Of a DNA stretch of 10,669 nt, positions 1 to 7,564 are shown one piece after another. The stretch spans positions 1 to 10,669 of the forward strand of contig CALGOH010000216.1 of the NCBI GenBank assembly GCA_937957985.1, read 5' to 3'. Numbering within the stretch: the stretch's first letter is position 1; each line of letters starts with the position of its first letter. The notes under the pieces are model-generated. The model ran no database searches. It was not told where the DNA came from and saw nothing but the letters and a program-made list of their open reading frames with translations. Source of the DNA: an uncultured Verrucomicrobiae bacterium (lineage in GTDB: Bacteria; Verrucomicrobiota; Verrucomicrobiia; Verrucomicrobiales; Akkermansiaceae). The position numbers were made by a program, and so were the translations under genes.

Positions 1-1997
1 GTCAGGCCGGCGAGGTTGCCCAGGATGTTGCCCTTGAGCTGCTCGGTGACCTTCGCTCCGTAGGCGGTGAAAGAGGGACCCACCCGCATCAGATCATCGC
101 GCGCAAACCAGCGTCGTTCCTCGGCATGGAAGAAGACCACCAGTCCGGCCATCAACAGCATCGCCCCCAACCACGCCGGTCGCATGGCACCGGCAACGGT
201 GCCGCACATCAACCGGCTCTCCAATCGACCGAATGCACCGCGCCATCCGCGCACAAGAAACCAGATCAGCGACCAGGCACCGAAAACAATACCCGCCAAT
301 CCCAGCCCGACCGACGAAGATCCGGGCGGCACGGCGAAGCTGAAACACAGCATCCCGGCGATCGGCGCGATCATGGCCGACCAAGTCCACCAGCCCGGGC
401 GCTTCCAGCGCAGGATGCCGAGGTTGCGAGCCGCAGCCCAGTCCGCCAACGCCACCGGCCAGACGATCCACATCAACAGCAGGCCGATGAAATGCGACAG
501 CGGCACCGCATACATCGTCAGCCGCGGTCCCCAGTCCAAGCGGCCTAGCGGCGTCGCATACCGCAGGATGAGATAGATCGCGAGCGGAGCCAGCACCCCG
601 GCCGCACCGATCAGCAGGACCTTCCTATGTTCGAAGATCCTACCGAAACCGATCGACATGCGGCGCGTCAGTGGTGCCTGTGCCCGTCCCGCCAAAAGCG
701 ATCCAAGCCCCAACAACCCGAGCAGCAGCCAGCCCGCACCTGCCATCATCCGACCAATCAAAGCCTGCTCGACTCGCGTCGCCGGGAGCAGATCGGCTTT
801 TGTCACCGGAGGCGTTTGCATGACCTGCCGGGAAATCATCGGCAACGAGAGCGCCGTCATCATTGAGCCGTGACGGGTCACCCGCTCCTCCAGTTCCGCG
901 TCGGATCTGGACTTGAGCTGATCCTTCCGCGCCTGCCACTGATCCGCACGGTCTTTCCACAGGTCGGCGTCGATCTCGAGCGACGACGCCGCATCGCTCA
1001 TCGCCGGCAAGGTGGCACCCAGCCCCGCATTCACGAGCAGGCATTCCACCAGCGTGTGGGCTTCATCGAGCGATCCCTCGAAAAATCGTTCCCAGACCAT
1101 CGTGAGCTCGCGAAAGCCATCCGGATCCCACTCCCACTCGCAGCGCTGCGCCTCAACCTCGATCAGATCCACGACATGGCGAGCATCCATATCGATCGTC
1201 ATCCCCGCCATGTAGGCGACCACCGGAATGAACTCGGTGAATTCCCGCGGGCGGGGAAGCTTGGAGAATCTCAGCTCCCGGAGTCGGCCCTGGTAGGACT
1301 CGATCCGCTCCGCCATCGCGCCTTGCTTGAGCAGGGCGATCCGGCGGGCCAGCTCGGCGTCGTCGTGGGCGGTCCTCTCCGTCAGCTTCACGCCCGCCTT
1401 CCGATCGCGGCTGTTCTGGCGAGCCCTCTCGACCACCTCGCCCGCCCCGGTCGCCGCCGCCTTCAGCGCAAACCAGCCGTTGCCTGGATCGAGACGCTCC
1501 CCGGTCTCCAAGAAATGCTTTGGCGGCTCGCCGTGCTTGGAGGCGAAGGCCAGCGCATGCTCGATGTAGAACATCGGATTCTCCGGCTCGGCCTCCCACA
1601 GGGGAAGCCAGCGATTGGCACCGCCCGGAAGCGTCTCATCGCCGAAGAGCAGCAGCCGGTCCTCGCTCGAAAGCGAGTCCCGGAATGACAGCCGGGGTTC
1701 CGGTGCGAGCATCATCAGGGGCGTCATCAACTGCCGCGCCATCAGCCATCCGCTCACGAGTTTCCGCATCGGTTGGAAGACCAGCACGATCGACAGGCCC
1801 ACCACCACCGCCGCCCAGATCCAGCGCCAGCGGCCATTGCCGCCGCGTTCCAGCCGCGACGCGGCATCATTGAGATCCTCGTCCGACGCCGTCGGCGAAA
1901 GCCCGGCCTCAAGTCGCTGACGGGCGGCAAGCTGCAATTCGGCGTTGTCGGCCAGCGGCTCGACCGCGGCATCGAGGAAGCGCTCGCGCGGATTCAC
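1..1997 (-). CDS. Multi-pass membrane protein of unknown function (partial, C-terminus beyond left edge)
   Basis: The reading frame is open from an in-frame TAG at 2009-2007 to the window edge, giving 665 codons with no stop. The only sensible start is the GTG at 1997-1995; no good Shine-Dalgarno precedes it. I do not recognise the family. Visible layout: a short N-terminal cytoplasmic-looking segment (about residues 1-55), one hydrophobic helix (about 59-74), a long soluble stretch rich in charged residues (about 80-410), then a cluster of hydrophobic segments near 413-437, 459-477, 494-514, 541-556, 564-582 and 606-623. Residues 190-245 are charged and probably helical, possibly a coiled coil. 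The N-terminal charged tail plus single helix recalls anti-sigma or regulatory membrane proteins, but I see no zinc-binding His/Cys motif to support that. It lies 50 nt downstream of the alkyltransferase gene on the same strand, so co-transcription is plausible. Coding status is well supported; function is unknown. Confidence 0.8.
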   Translation of the reverse strand, partial: MNPRERFLDAAVEPLADNAELQLAARQRLEAGLSPTASDEDLNDAASRLERGGNGRWRWIWAAVVVGLSIVLVFQPMRKLVSGWLMARQLMTPLMMLAPEPRLSFRDSLSSEDRLLLFGDETLPGGANRWLPLWEAEPENPMFYIEHALAFASKHGEPPKHFLETGERLDPGNGWFALKAAATGAGEVVERARQNSRDRKAGVKLTERTAHDDAELARRIALLKQGAMAERIESYQGRLRELRFSKLPRPREFTEFIPVVAYMAGMTIDMDARHVVDLIEVEAQRCEWEWDPDGFRELTMVWERFFEGSLDEAHTLVECLLVNAGLGATLPAMSDAASSLEIDADLWKDRADQWQARKDQLKSRSDAELEERVTRHGSMMTALSLPMISRQVMQTPPVTKADLLPATRVEQALIGRMMAGAGWLLLGLLGLGSLLAGRAQAPLTRRMSIGFGRIFEHRKVLLIGAAGVLAPLAIYLILRYATPLGRLDWGPRLTMYAVPLSHFIGLLLMWIVWPVALADWAAARNLGILRWKRPGWWTWSAMIAPIAGMLCFSFAVPPGSSSVGLGLAGIVFGAWSLIWFLVRGWRGAFGRLESRLMCGTVAGAMRPAWLGAMLLMAGLVVFFHAEERRWFARDDLMRVGPSFTAYGAKVTEQLKGNILGNLAGL

Positions 1998-2047
1998 CCG
2001 CGCGGTCTAACCCGCCGGACGGGCCGCGCCAAGGCCGGACCCATCGG

Positions 2048-2569
2048 CTACGGTTGCAGGCAGCCGTGCCACTCGTGCTCCAGCATCGCGCGTTTGCAGT
2101 CGCAGCCCCAGCGGAAGCCGCCGAGCTGGCCGTTTCCACGGACCACCCGGTGGCACGGGATGAGCCATGCGATGCGGTTGGCGCCGACGGCCGAACCGAC
2201 CGCGCGCGACGCCCCCGGGTGCCCGACCCGTTCGGCAAGCTCGCCGTAGGAAATCGTCTCCCCTTCCGGAATCCGCAGCAACTCGCGCCACACCTCGAGC
2301 TGGAAGGGGGTGCCGCGCACGCAGACATCGACCTCTCCACGCGAGAGGACCGCCGCGGCGAGCGGGGCCAGCGCCGCATCGTCGCGCACGATCTCCGCCT
2401 TCGGCCAGTCATGCGCCAGCTCCCCCTCGATCTCGTCGCCGAATCCGATCCGGCACACGCCCCGCGGGCCCGCCGCGAGCGTCATGCGCCCGCACGCCCA
2501 ATCCAACCTCCCCCACCGGACCGTCCCCCCCGCTCCCTCTTCCCTCGCCCCGAGCTCGCAAACCTTCAT
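2048..2569 (-). CDS. ogt: Methylated-DNA--[protein]-cysteine S-methyltransferase (Ada C-terminal type)
   Basis: A 173-residue suicide repair protein that transfers the alkyl group from O6-alkylguanine (and O4-alkylthymine) in DNA to its own cysteine. The active-site PCHR motif is at residues 138-141 with acceptor Cys139, followed by VVRGNGQLGGFRWG, the usual substrate-pocket segment. The DNA-binding helix-turn-helix is at about 106-131, with the SRAVGSAVGAN stretch supplying the expected arginine finger (Arg122) and Asn131. FQLEVW at 89-94 opens the C-terminal domain. Residues 20-75 match the RNase H-like N-domain of the Ada C-terminal half (GRMTLAAGPRGVCRI), so this is a stand-alone enzyme without the AdaA-type activator part. 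The ATG at 2569 has AGGA seven bases upstream. It diverges from the secreted protein at 2668 and precedes the unknown membrane protein. The gene symbol is by family; ada-like or ybaZ-like naming is less apt. Confidence 0.95.
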   Translation of the reverse strand: MKVCELGAREEGAGGTVRWGRLDWACGRMTLAAGPRGVCRIGFGDEIEGELAHDWPKAEIVRDDAALAPLAAAVLSRGEVDVCVRGTPFQLEVWRELLRIPEGETISYGELAERVGHPGASRAVGSAVGANRIAWLIPCHRVVRGNGQLGGFRWGCDCKRAMLEHEWHGCLQP

Positions 2570-2628
2570 TGGCCGATCCTACCACGGAGATCCGGGCATG
2601 TCAGCGATCCAGCCCGAAATCCGTTGGA

Positions 2629-2658
2629 TTGACGCCCCGGCACTCGTGGGTTACGCAT
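2629..2658 (+). promoter_or_regulatory. Weak sigma70-like promoter candidate for the secreted protein at 2668
   Basis: TTGACG at 2629-2634 is a good -35 match. A 17-base spacer puts TACGCA at 2652-2657 in the -10 position, which is a poor match. A transcript starting about seven bases further on would leave almost no leader before the ATG at 2668. Only the -35 element is persuasive. Confidence 0.15.
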
Positions 2659-2667
2659 CCCGGCCCA

Positions 2668-3540
2668 ATGTTCCGGTTTTCGCCCCTCCTTCTCGTCGCC
2701 CTGCTCGCCCTTCCGGGCGAAGTGCGTGGCCAGGTCTCGGTGGACCTGCAACTGGCCCGCCGGACCTTTCTCACCGGCGAGGCGATCCCGCTCACGGTCT
2801 CCGTCACCAACCTCTCCGGCGGCGAACTGGTCTTCCAGGGCAACGAGCAGCAGCCGTGGATCGACTTCATCGTGAAATCCTCGCGCGGGGTGCCGCTGAG
2901 CCCGGTCGGCCGGCCCGCCTTCGGCGCGATCCGCATCCCGGCGAGCAAGACCCTGTCGCGCACGATCGACCTCAACCAGCTCTTCGGTTTCAGCGAACTC
3001 GGCAACTTCTCGATCTACGCGATCGTCCGCCTGCCGGAGCAACGAACCGGCGGATTCCAGTCGCGACGCCACCTTTTCAACATCGCCACTTCCAAGCCCA
3101 CCTGGTCGCAGGTGGTCGGGGTCCCGGGAGAAAAGGGCCGCAGCCGGGAGATGCGGCTGGTCCGGTTTTCCGCGGACCACAAGGACCACCTCTACGCCCA
3201 GGTGGCCGATCACAAGACCGGCCGCATCCTCCACACCCACCACCTCGGGGAGGCGCTGAGCCTGCGCAAGCCGACCGTGGCCCTCGACAGCGGGCTCAAC
3301 ATGCACGTGCTCTTTCTCTCGACCCCGTCGTTCTGGGGCCACGCCAAGGTCAGCCCGGAGGGCAAGCTCGTGAGCCACGACCTCTACCAGCCCGGACCCG
3401 GCGGCGATCCGGTGCTCGCCCGACTCGAAGACGGCAGCGTGCAAACCGTCGGCGGCATCCCCTACGACCCGAAGGCGGCGGCCGAGGCCGAGAAGAACAC
3501 CCGGAAAGCCTCGGACCGACCGGGTTTCATTTACGAGTGA
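2668..3540 (+). CDS. Secreted protein of unknown function
   Basis: This 290-residue protein has a clear Sec signal peptide: a hydrophobic core at residues 5-16 ending near GEVRGQ, with cleavage around residue 21. I do not recognise a named family. Residues 23-125 look like a beta-sandwich: alternating hydrophobics, a phrase typical of Ig-like or 'intracellular proteinase inhibitor'-like folds (TGEAIPLTVSVTNLSGGEL), and a conserved-looking PWIDF segment at 63-67. Residues 145-265 contain short beta-strand repeats that could be blades of a propeller fragment. The tail (268-290) is charged. The start is set by the signal peptide; a longer open frame runs upstream to 2167 but is low-complexity and lies antisense to the alkyltransferase. 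No Shine-Dalgarno is evident. The gene diverges from ogt and lies 99 nt before the amidase, with which it may share export to the periplasm. Confidence 0.82.
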   Translation: MFRFSPLLLVALLALPGEVRGQVSVDLQLARRTFLTGEAIPLTVSVTNLSGGELVFQGNEQQPWIDFIVKSSRGVPLSPVGRPAFGAIRIPASKTLSRTIDLNQLFGFSELGNFSIYAIVRLPEQRTGGFQSRRHLFNIATSKPTWSQVVGVPGEKGRSREMRLVRFSADHKDHLYAQVADHKTGRILHTHHLGEALSLRKPTVALDSGLNMHVLFLSTPSFWGHAKVSPEGKLVSHDLYQPGPGGDPVLARLEDGSVQTVGGIPYDPKAAAEAEKNTRKASDRPGFIYE

Positions 3541-3573
3541 TCCCGGAGAAATCCGCCTGATCGACGGAAATCC

Positions 3574-3602
3574 TTTACAGCCCCGCAAAAGTTTTTAATA
3601 AA
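3574..3602 (+). promoter_or_regulatory. Candidate promoter upstream of the amidase operon
   Basis: The stretch 3590-3635 is clearly AT-rich in an otherwise GC-rich window. TTTACA at 3574-3579 resembles a -35 box. A TAATAA/AATAAA run at 3596-3602 lies 16-17 bases downstream, and an overlapping TTTAAT at 3594-3599 is closer to the -10 consensus but only 14 bases away. The position, 38 bases before the amidase ATG and at the head of a four-gene same-strand block, fits an operon promoter. Confidence 0.3.
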
Positions 3603-3639
3603 ACCTTACCTTTCGGAACGCCAAACCAAATATGCAATC

Positions 3640-4233
3640 ATGATCCGCGCACTCCTGACCCTCGTCGCGGCCTTTGTTCTCTCCGCTCCGGCCCACGCCA
3701 AATACTTCCGCACCGTCGTCATCGACCCCGGTCACGGCGGCCACGACAAGGGAGGCCAATGGGGCCTCGTCTATGAAAAGCACCTCGCCCTCGACACCGC
3801 CGCCCGGCTGGAGATCGAGTTGAAGAAGCGGGGCTTCCGCACGTTGATGACCCGCCGCAGCGACTACTTCATCTCGCTGCCCGAGCGGGTGCGCATCGCC
3901 AAGCAATACCGCAACGCGATCTTCGTCAGCGTCCACTACAACTACACGTGGAAGCAGCACGTCGAGGGACTCGAGACCTTCTACACCTCCGCCGAGAGCC
4001 GTCCGCTCGCGCACTACATCCAGTCCGGCATGATGCGCAAGGTGCGCACCAACAACCGCGGCGCGAAGTTCGCGCGCTACTACGTGATCCGCAACGCCAC
4101 CTGCCCGGCGGTGCTGGTCGAGTGCGGCTTCGTCAGCAACGCCAAGGAGCGTTCGCGGATGAAGTCCGCCTGGTGGCGCCAGGCCCTCGCCGAAGGCATC
4201 GCCGACGGCATCGTGCGCTTCCGGCGGGGCTGA
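3640..4233 (+). CDS. N-acetylmuramoyl-L-alanine amidase (Amidase_3 family), secreted
   Basis: A 197-residue periplasmic zinc amidase that cleaves the bond between MurNAc and the stem-peptide L-alanine in peptidoglycan. Residues 1-20 are a signal peptide ending AHA before Lys21. Amidase_3 hallmarks follow in order: DPGHGG at 29-34 (zinc ligand His32), VYEKHLAL with Glu46 as second ligand, SVHYN at 97-101 (His99), and VLVECGFVSN at 158-167 with the catalytic Glu161. All zinc and catalytic residues are present. The protein is just the signal peptide plus the catalytic domain: no AMIN domain, LysM or SPOR domain is attached, unlike AmiB/AmiC. I also see no obvious long autoinhibitory helix. The ATG is preceded by no Shine-Dalgarno; a four-codon ORF starting at 3632 overlaps it by ATGA. 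It heads a probable operon with the NAD(P)HX repair gene 105 nt downstream. Confidence 0.95.
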   Translation: MIRALLTLVAAFVLSAPAHAKYFRTVVIDPGHGGHDKGGQWGLVYEKHLALDTAARLEIELKKRGFRTLMTRRSDYFISLPERVRIAKQYRNAIFVSVHYNYTWKQHVEGLETFYTSAESRPLAHYIQSGMMRKVRTNNRGAKFARYYVIRNATCPAVLVECGFVSNAKERSRMKSAWWRQALAEGIADGIVRFRRG

Positions 4234-4242
4234 CCAGGACCG

Positions 4243-4260
4243 CCGATCTCCGAATCGGCA
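4243..4260. repeat. Small perfect inverted repeat after the amidase gene
   Basis: GCCGAT at 4243-4248 and ATCGGC at 4255-4260 can form a 6-bp stem with a 6-base loop, starting 10 bases after the amidase stop. No T-tract follows, so it is a poor intrinsic terminator and could only cause partial attenuation. It may be chance. Confidence 0.25.
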
Positions 4261-4338
4261 ACCCCGCAGGACGCCTCCGACCGTCCGCCCTTGATTGGGC
4301 GTTCGACAAAGGGTGGCCGTCCGCGCCAAGCTCCGGTC

Positions 4339-5811
4339 ATGCACGCGGTCACCGTCTCCCAGATGCGCGCCCTCGAGGAGGAGGCGTTCCGCGCGGGCAC
4401 CGAGGCGGGCGAGCTGATGGATCGCGCCGGAGCCGGCATCGCCGCGCGCTTGCTCGATCATTTTCCCCGTCCCGGCCGCGCGGTCGCGTTCCTGGGCAAG
4501 GGCAACAACGCCGGCGACGCGCTCGTCGTCCTCGACCACCTGCGGCAGCACGGCTGGCGGATCGCCGTCCGCGCCGTGCATCCCGAGACCGAACGCAGCA
4601 CCCTCACCCGCCGGCGCCTGCGCCGTCTCGACGTCGAGGAAAACACCGGCATCCCCTCCGGGCCGGGGCCGCTGCTCCTGCTCGACGCCCTGCTCGGCAT
4701 CGGGGCAACCGGCGCGCCCCGCGCTCCGCTCGACGCGCTGGTCGCCGAGATGGATCAACTGCGCCGCGATCACGGCGCGCTCGTCGCCGCCATCGACCTG
4801 CCATCCGGACTCGATGCCGACCGGGGCGGTGCCGCCGAAGGCACGGTGACCGCCGACCTGACCCTCACCATCGGCGCGCCGAAGCAAGGCCTTCTCGCCG
4901 ACGCATCCATCAATCACGTCGGCCGGCTCTTCCTCGTCCCGCTCGAGGAACTGGTGCCCGGGACGGACACGGGACCGATCCTGTTCGTGCCCGAGAGTTT
5001 TCCCGGCCTCCTGCCCCCGCGTCCGCACGACTTCCACAAGGGCGACGCCGGTCGGGTGGCCGTCATCGCCGGCTCGCCCGGCATGAGCGGTGCCGCGACC
5101 CTCGCCGCGACGGGCTCGCTGCGCGCCGGGGCCGGACTGGTCACCCTCTTTCTCGATCCCGGAAATCCCGCGGCCCCGACGCCCGAGATCATGGTCCGCC
5201 ATTCCGCCCGGCGGATCGAACATGCCTTCGATTTCGCGGCCGACGCCTTCGTGACCGGCCCCGGACTCGGCCCTCTCAGCGACCCGCAACTCGACGTCCT
5301 CTTCGATCGTCTGGAAAACGACACCCGGCCCACGGTGCTCGATGCCGACGCCCTCAACCACCTCGCCGCGGCGGACCGGGCCGGTCTTCTGTGCGAGCAC
5401 CACCTCGTCACCCCGCATCCGGGCGAGTTCGCCCGCCTCGCGCCCGACCTCGCCGGGCTTCCACGCGCGGAGGCCGCCACGCGCTTCGTCGATCGCCACC
5501 CCTGCACGCTGCTGCTGAAGGGGGCGCGCACCATCGTCGCCGCGCCGGGTGAACCCGTCCGCATCAACCCCACCGGCCACGCCGGCATGGCGGGCGGCGG
5601 TCAGGGCGACGTGCTCGCCGGGGTTGCCGGTGCCCTGCTCGGCGCAGGCATGAAGCCGGTCGATGCCGCCAGCCTCGCCGCCTGGCTCTGCGGTCGCGCG
5701 GCCGAGCGGGCCGTGACGCATGGTGGCGAAAGCGAGCAGAGCCTTGCCGCCGGCGACACCCTGGCCCATCTCGGCGGCGCCTTCCGCGACTGGCGCGAGC
5801 GCCGCCGTTGA
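4339..5811 (+). CDS. nnr: Bifunctional NAD(P)H-hydrate epimerase / ADP-dependent NAD(P)H-hydrate dehydratase
   Basis: A 490-residue cytoplasmic metabolite-repair enzyme (YjeF type). It interconverts R- and S-NAD(P)HX and dehydrates the S form back to NAD(P)H using ADP. The N-terminal epimerase domain (about 1-215) shows the cofactor loop GKGNNAGDA at 53-61 (usual form GxGNNGGDG), DALLGIG at 116-122 and AIDLPSGLDADRG at 152-164 with the conserved Asp153. The C-terminal ribokinase-like dehydratase (about 225-490) shows FHKGDAGRVAVIAGS from 232, VTGPGLGP near 305, TPHPGEF at 358-364 and NPTGH...GGGQGD at 410-424, ending in the catalytic Asp424. Both domains look intact. The ATG at 4339 is chosen because epimerase homology begins at once (AVTVSQMRALE); a TTG at 4291 would add 16 residues of no family character. 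The stop lies 41 nt before the next gene. E. coli also keeps this gene near an amidase gene, with tsaE between them; here tsaE is absent. Confidence 0.95.
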   Translation: MHAVTVSQMRALEEEAFRAGTEAGELMDRAGAGIAARLLDHFPRPGRAVAFLGKGNNAGDALVVLDHLRQHGWRIAVRAVHPETERSTLTRRRLRRLDVEENTGIPSGPGPLLLLDALLGIGATGAPRAPLDALVAEMDQLRRDHGALVAAIDLPSGLDADRGGAAEGTVTADLTLTIGAPKQGLLADASINHVGRLFLVPLEELVPGTDTGPILFVPESFPGLLPPRPHDFHKGDAGRVAVIAGSPGMSGAATLAATGSLRAGAGLVTLFLDPGNPAAPTPEIMVRHSARRIEHAFDFAADAFVTGPGLGPLSDPQLDVLFDRLENDTRPTVLDADALNHLAAADRAGLLCEHHLVTPHPGEFARLAPDLAGLPRAEAATRFVDRHPCTLLLKGARTIVAAPGEPVRINPTGHAGMAGGGQGDVLAGVAGALLGAGMKPVDAASLAAWLCGRAAERAVTHGGESEQSLAAGDTLAHLGGAFRDWRERRR

Positions 5812-5852
5812 AACCCCGTTGTCCCGATCCGGAAAAACCCGTAACGTTTCCC

Positions 5853-6665
5853 ATGAGCAGCCGTCCGGTCATCGCCCTTCTCGGCTTCGCATTCGTCGCG
5901 ATGGCCCGTGCAGATGACGACGCGTGGGGCGCCCGGCTCGAACTGATCTCCGAGCAGGCCGTCATCGCCCCCGGCCGACCCTTCGAGATCGGGATCCACA
6001 TCCACCACCGCGACGGCTTCCACAGCTACTGGAAGAACCCCGGACTGGTCGGCTTCGCGACGCAGGTCGACTGGAAGCTCCCGGATGGTTTCACCGCCGG
6101 ATCCCTCACCTGGCCACCGCCCGAACTCGTCGACATGGCCGGCCACACCTGCCACGGCTACCACCGCGACGTCCTGCTCACGGCGACCATCACCCCTCCG
6201 GCGGAACTTTCCGCAGAGACGGTCACCCTCGAGGCCCGCATCGCCTGGATGGCCTGCTCCGACGCCTGCCATCCCGGCGACGAAGTCTTCCCGATCACCC
6301 TGCCGGTCGGCCCGGAACCGAAGGCCGATCCCGACACCGCGGCACTCTTCAGCAAGGCGCGCGGCGAGCGACCCGGCCCTCTAACAGGATGGAAGGTCGA
6401 GCTGCTGAGCGGCATCGATGACCCGCGGATCGTCCTGCGGCTCACCCGAACCGATGCCGGGGGGCCTCTCCTGAAGGATCCCTACTTTTTCTCCAGCGAC
6501 GGCCAGGTCGACGACGGACGTCCGTCGGTCGCCTCGCGCGAGGCCGGGGTGGAGATCTGGACCTTCGAGCGTGCCGGATTCGGCCCCACGGATGCGAAGG
6601 GCCTTCCCGGAATCATCGCCTACGGGCCGGAAGGCGCCCGTCGCCACGGGACGATCGCCCCGTAG
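5853..6665 (+). CDS. Secreted DsbD N-terminal-domain-like (DsbC/ScsB-like) protein
   Basis: A 270-residue exported protein that resembles the periplasmic N-terminal region of DsbD/ScsB thiol:disulfide interchange proteins. Residues 1-20 form a signal peptide (cleavage after ARA). The family phrase FHSYWKNPGLVG (56-67) is followed by a WPPPE segment (87-91), CHGYHRDVLL (100-109) and TITPP (112-116). IAWMACSDACHPGDEVF (130-146) carries the expected Cys pair, here Cys135-x3-Cys139; Cys100 is a third cysteine. Unlike full DsbD there is no eight-helix membrane core and no C-terminal thioredoxin domain, and none is encoded next to it in this window. It could still act with a reductant encoded elsewhere, or be a binding module. 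The rest (about 175-270) is beta-rich and unassigned. ATG 5853 is preferred over TTG 5808 because it begins the signal peptide; no clear Shine-Dalgarno. The gene lies 41 nt after nnr and 40 nt before the hydrolase. Confidence 0.85.
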   Translation: MSSRPVIALLGFAFVAMARADDDAWGARLELISEQAVIAPGRPFEIGIHIHHRDGFHSYWKNPGLVGFATQVDWKLPDGFTAGSLTWPPPELVDMAGHTCHGYHRDVLLTATITPPAELSAETVTLEARIAWMACSDACHPGDEVFPITLPVGPEPKADPDTAALFSKARGERPGPLTGWKVELLSGIDDPRIVLRLTRTDAGGPLLKDPYFFSSDGQVDDGRPSVASREAGVEIWTFERAGFGPTDAKGLPGIIAYGPEGARRHGTIAP

Positions 6666-6705
6666 CTTGGAAGATCGCGCCGGAGCCGCGGCGTAGGATG
6701 TGCCC

Positions 6706-7545
6706 ATGAAAGCCCTGCTCGCGCTGCTGCTCGGTGCCTCCCCGCTGTCCGCCCTCGGCCCCTACCCGCCGGAGTTCGACGATGCCCGCGTCGAGACCTA
6801 CCGCGAGGTCGGCGACGTGGAGTTGAAGCTGTGGATCTTCGGGGAGTCCGATCCCGCCACGCCGAAGCCCGCCATCGTCTTCTTCTTCGGCGGCGGGTGG
6901 AGCAGCGGGTCGCCGGCCCAGTTCGAGCCCCAGTGCCGCCATTTCGCGAAGCGCGGCATGATCGCCATCACCGCCGACTACCGGGTGCGCTCCCGCCACA
7001 AGACACCCGCCACCGCCTGCATCAAGGACGGCAAGGCCGCCGTGGCGTGGATCCGCAAGCATGCGAAGCGCCTCGGCATCGATCCGGATCGCATCGCCGC
7101 GGCGGGCGGCTCGGCCGGCGGGCACGTCGCCGCCTGCACCGGCACGCTGGGTGGCTTCGGCAGCGACGAACGCCCGAACGCGATGATCCTCTTCAACCCC
7201 GCCTGCACCCTGGCGCCCATCGAAGGATGGGAACCGAAAGGATTCGGCGTCGGAGCCGGCCGCGAACGCCTCGGAGCCGAAGCCGAGGCGATTTCCCCGG
7301 CCCACCACATCGGCGATCACACTCCGCCGACCCTCATTCTTCACGGCGAAAAGGACACCACCGTGCCCTTCGCCAGCGCCGAGGCCTTCGCCGCCGCCAT
7401 GAAGAAGGCCGGTCGCCCGTGCAAGCTTGTCGGCTATCCCGGCGCCGGTCACGGGTTCTTCAACCGCGGCGAGGACTACGACCAGACGCTGGCCGAGGCC
7501 GACCGTTTCCTCGTCGGACTCGGATGGATTCCCGCCGCCGGCTGA
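6706..7545 (+). CDS. Secreted alpha/beta-hydrolase (BD-FAE / HSL-like esterase family)
   Basis: A 279-residue esterase-fold protein with a short signal peptide (hydrophobic residues 3-16). Family features: the oxyanion-hole strand VFFFGGGW at 58-65, where the usual HGGGW histidine is replaced by Phe; the nucleophile elbow AGGSAGGH with Ser136; the acid ILHGEKDTTVPF with Asp217; and the base GYPGAGHGFF with His249. The triad is therefore complete. The family splits short acyl, acetyl or feruloyl esters of polysaccharides; the actual substrate cannot be read from sequence, and the neighbouring genes give no sugar-degradation context. The ATG at 6706 has AGGA seven bases upstream, one of the clearest ribosome sites in the window; a GTG two codons earlier is less likely. 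Its TGA abuts the opposing permease stop codon. It is probably the last gene of the operon starting at 3640. Confidence 0.92.
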   Translation: MKALLALLLGASPLSALGPYPPEFDDARVETYREVGDVELKLWIFGESDPATPKPAIVFFFGGGWSSGSPAQFEPQCRHFAKRGMIAITADYRVRSRHKTPATACIKDGKAAVAWIRKHAKRLGIDPDRIAAAGGSAGGHVAACTGTLGGFGSDERPNAMILFNPACTLAPIEGWEPKGFGVGAGRERLGAEAEAISPAHHIGDHTPPTLILHGEKDTTVPFASAEAFAAAMKKAGRPCKLVGYPGAGHGFFNRGEDYDQTLAEADRFLVGLGWIPAAG

Positions 7546-7564
7546 TCAGAATTCCCAGATCAGC
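7541..7564. repeat. Inverted repeat spanning convergent stop codons
   Basis: GCTGATC at 7541-7547 pairs perfectly with GATCAGC at 7558-7564 across a 10-base loop. GATCAG also recurs directly at 7544, 7558 and 7567. The repeat covers the hydrolase stop and the last codons of the opposing permease gene. There is no T-tract on either side, so termination activity is uncertain; a stem here might still separate the two convergent transcripts. Confidence 0.3.

Noticed and set aside
870..1688. Plus-strand open frame (272 codons) in the left region
   Set aside because: The minus-strand frame is open for about 2 kb with hydrophobic helices and normal composition, which explains this frame as a shadow.
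2566..3588. Minus-strand open frame (340 codons) opposite the secreted protein
   Set aside because: The plus-strand frame has a signal peptide and a balanced composition; the minus frame does not and would overlap the ogt start.
4291..4338. TTG-initiated extension of nnr by 16 codons
   Set aside because: Homology to the epimerase domain starts directly after the ATG at 4339; the extension has no family character.
3595..5769. Long minus-strand open frame (724 codons) over the amidase and nnr genes
   Set aside because: It is antisense to two well-conserved enzymes, low in complexity and Gly/Ala/Arg-rich, as expected from the opposite strand of GC-rich coding DNA.
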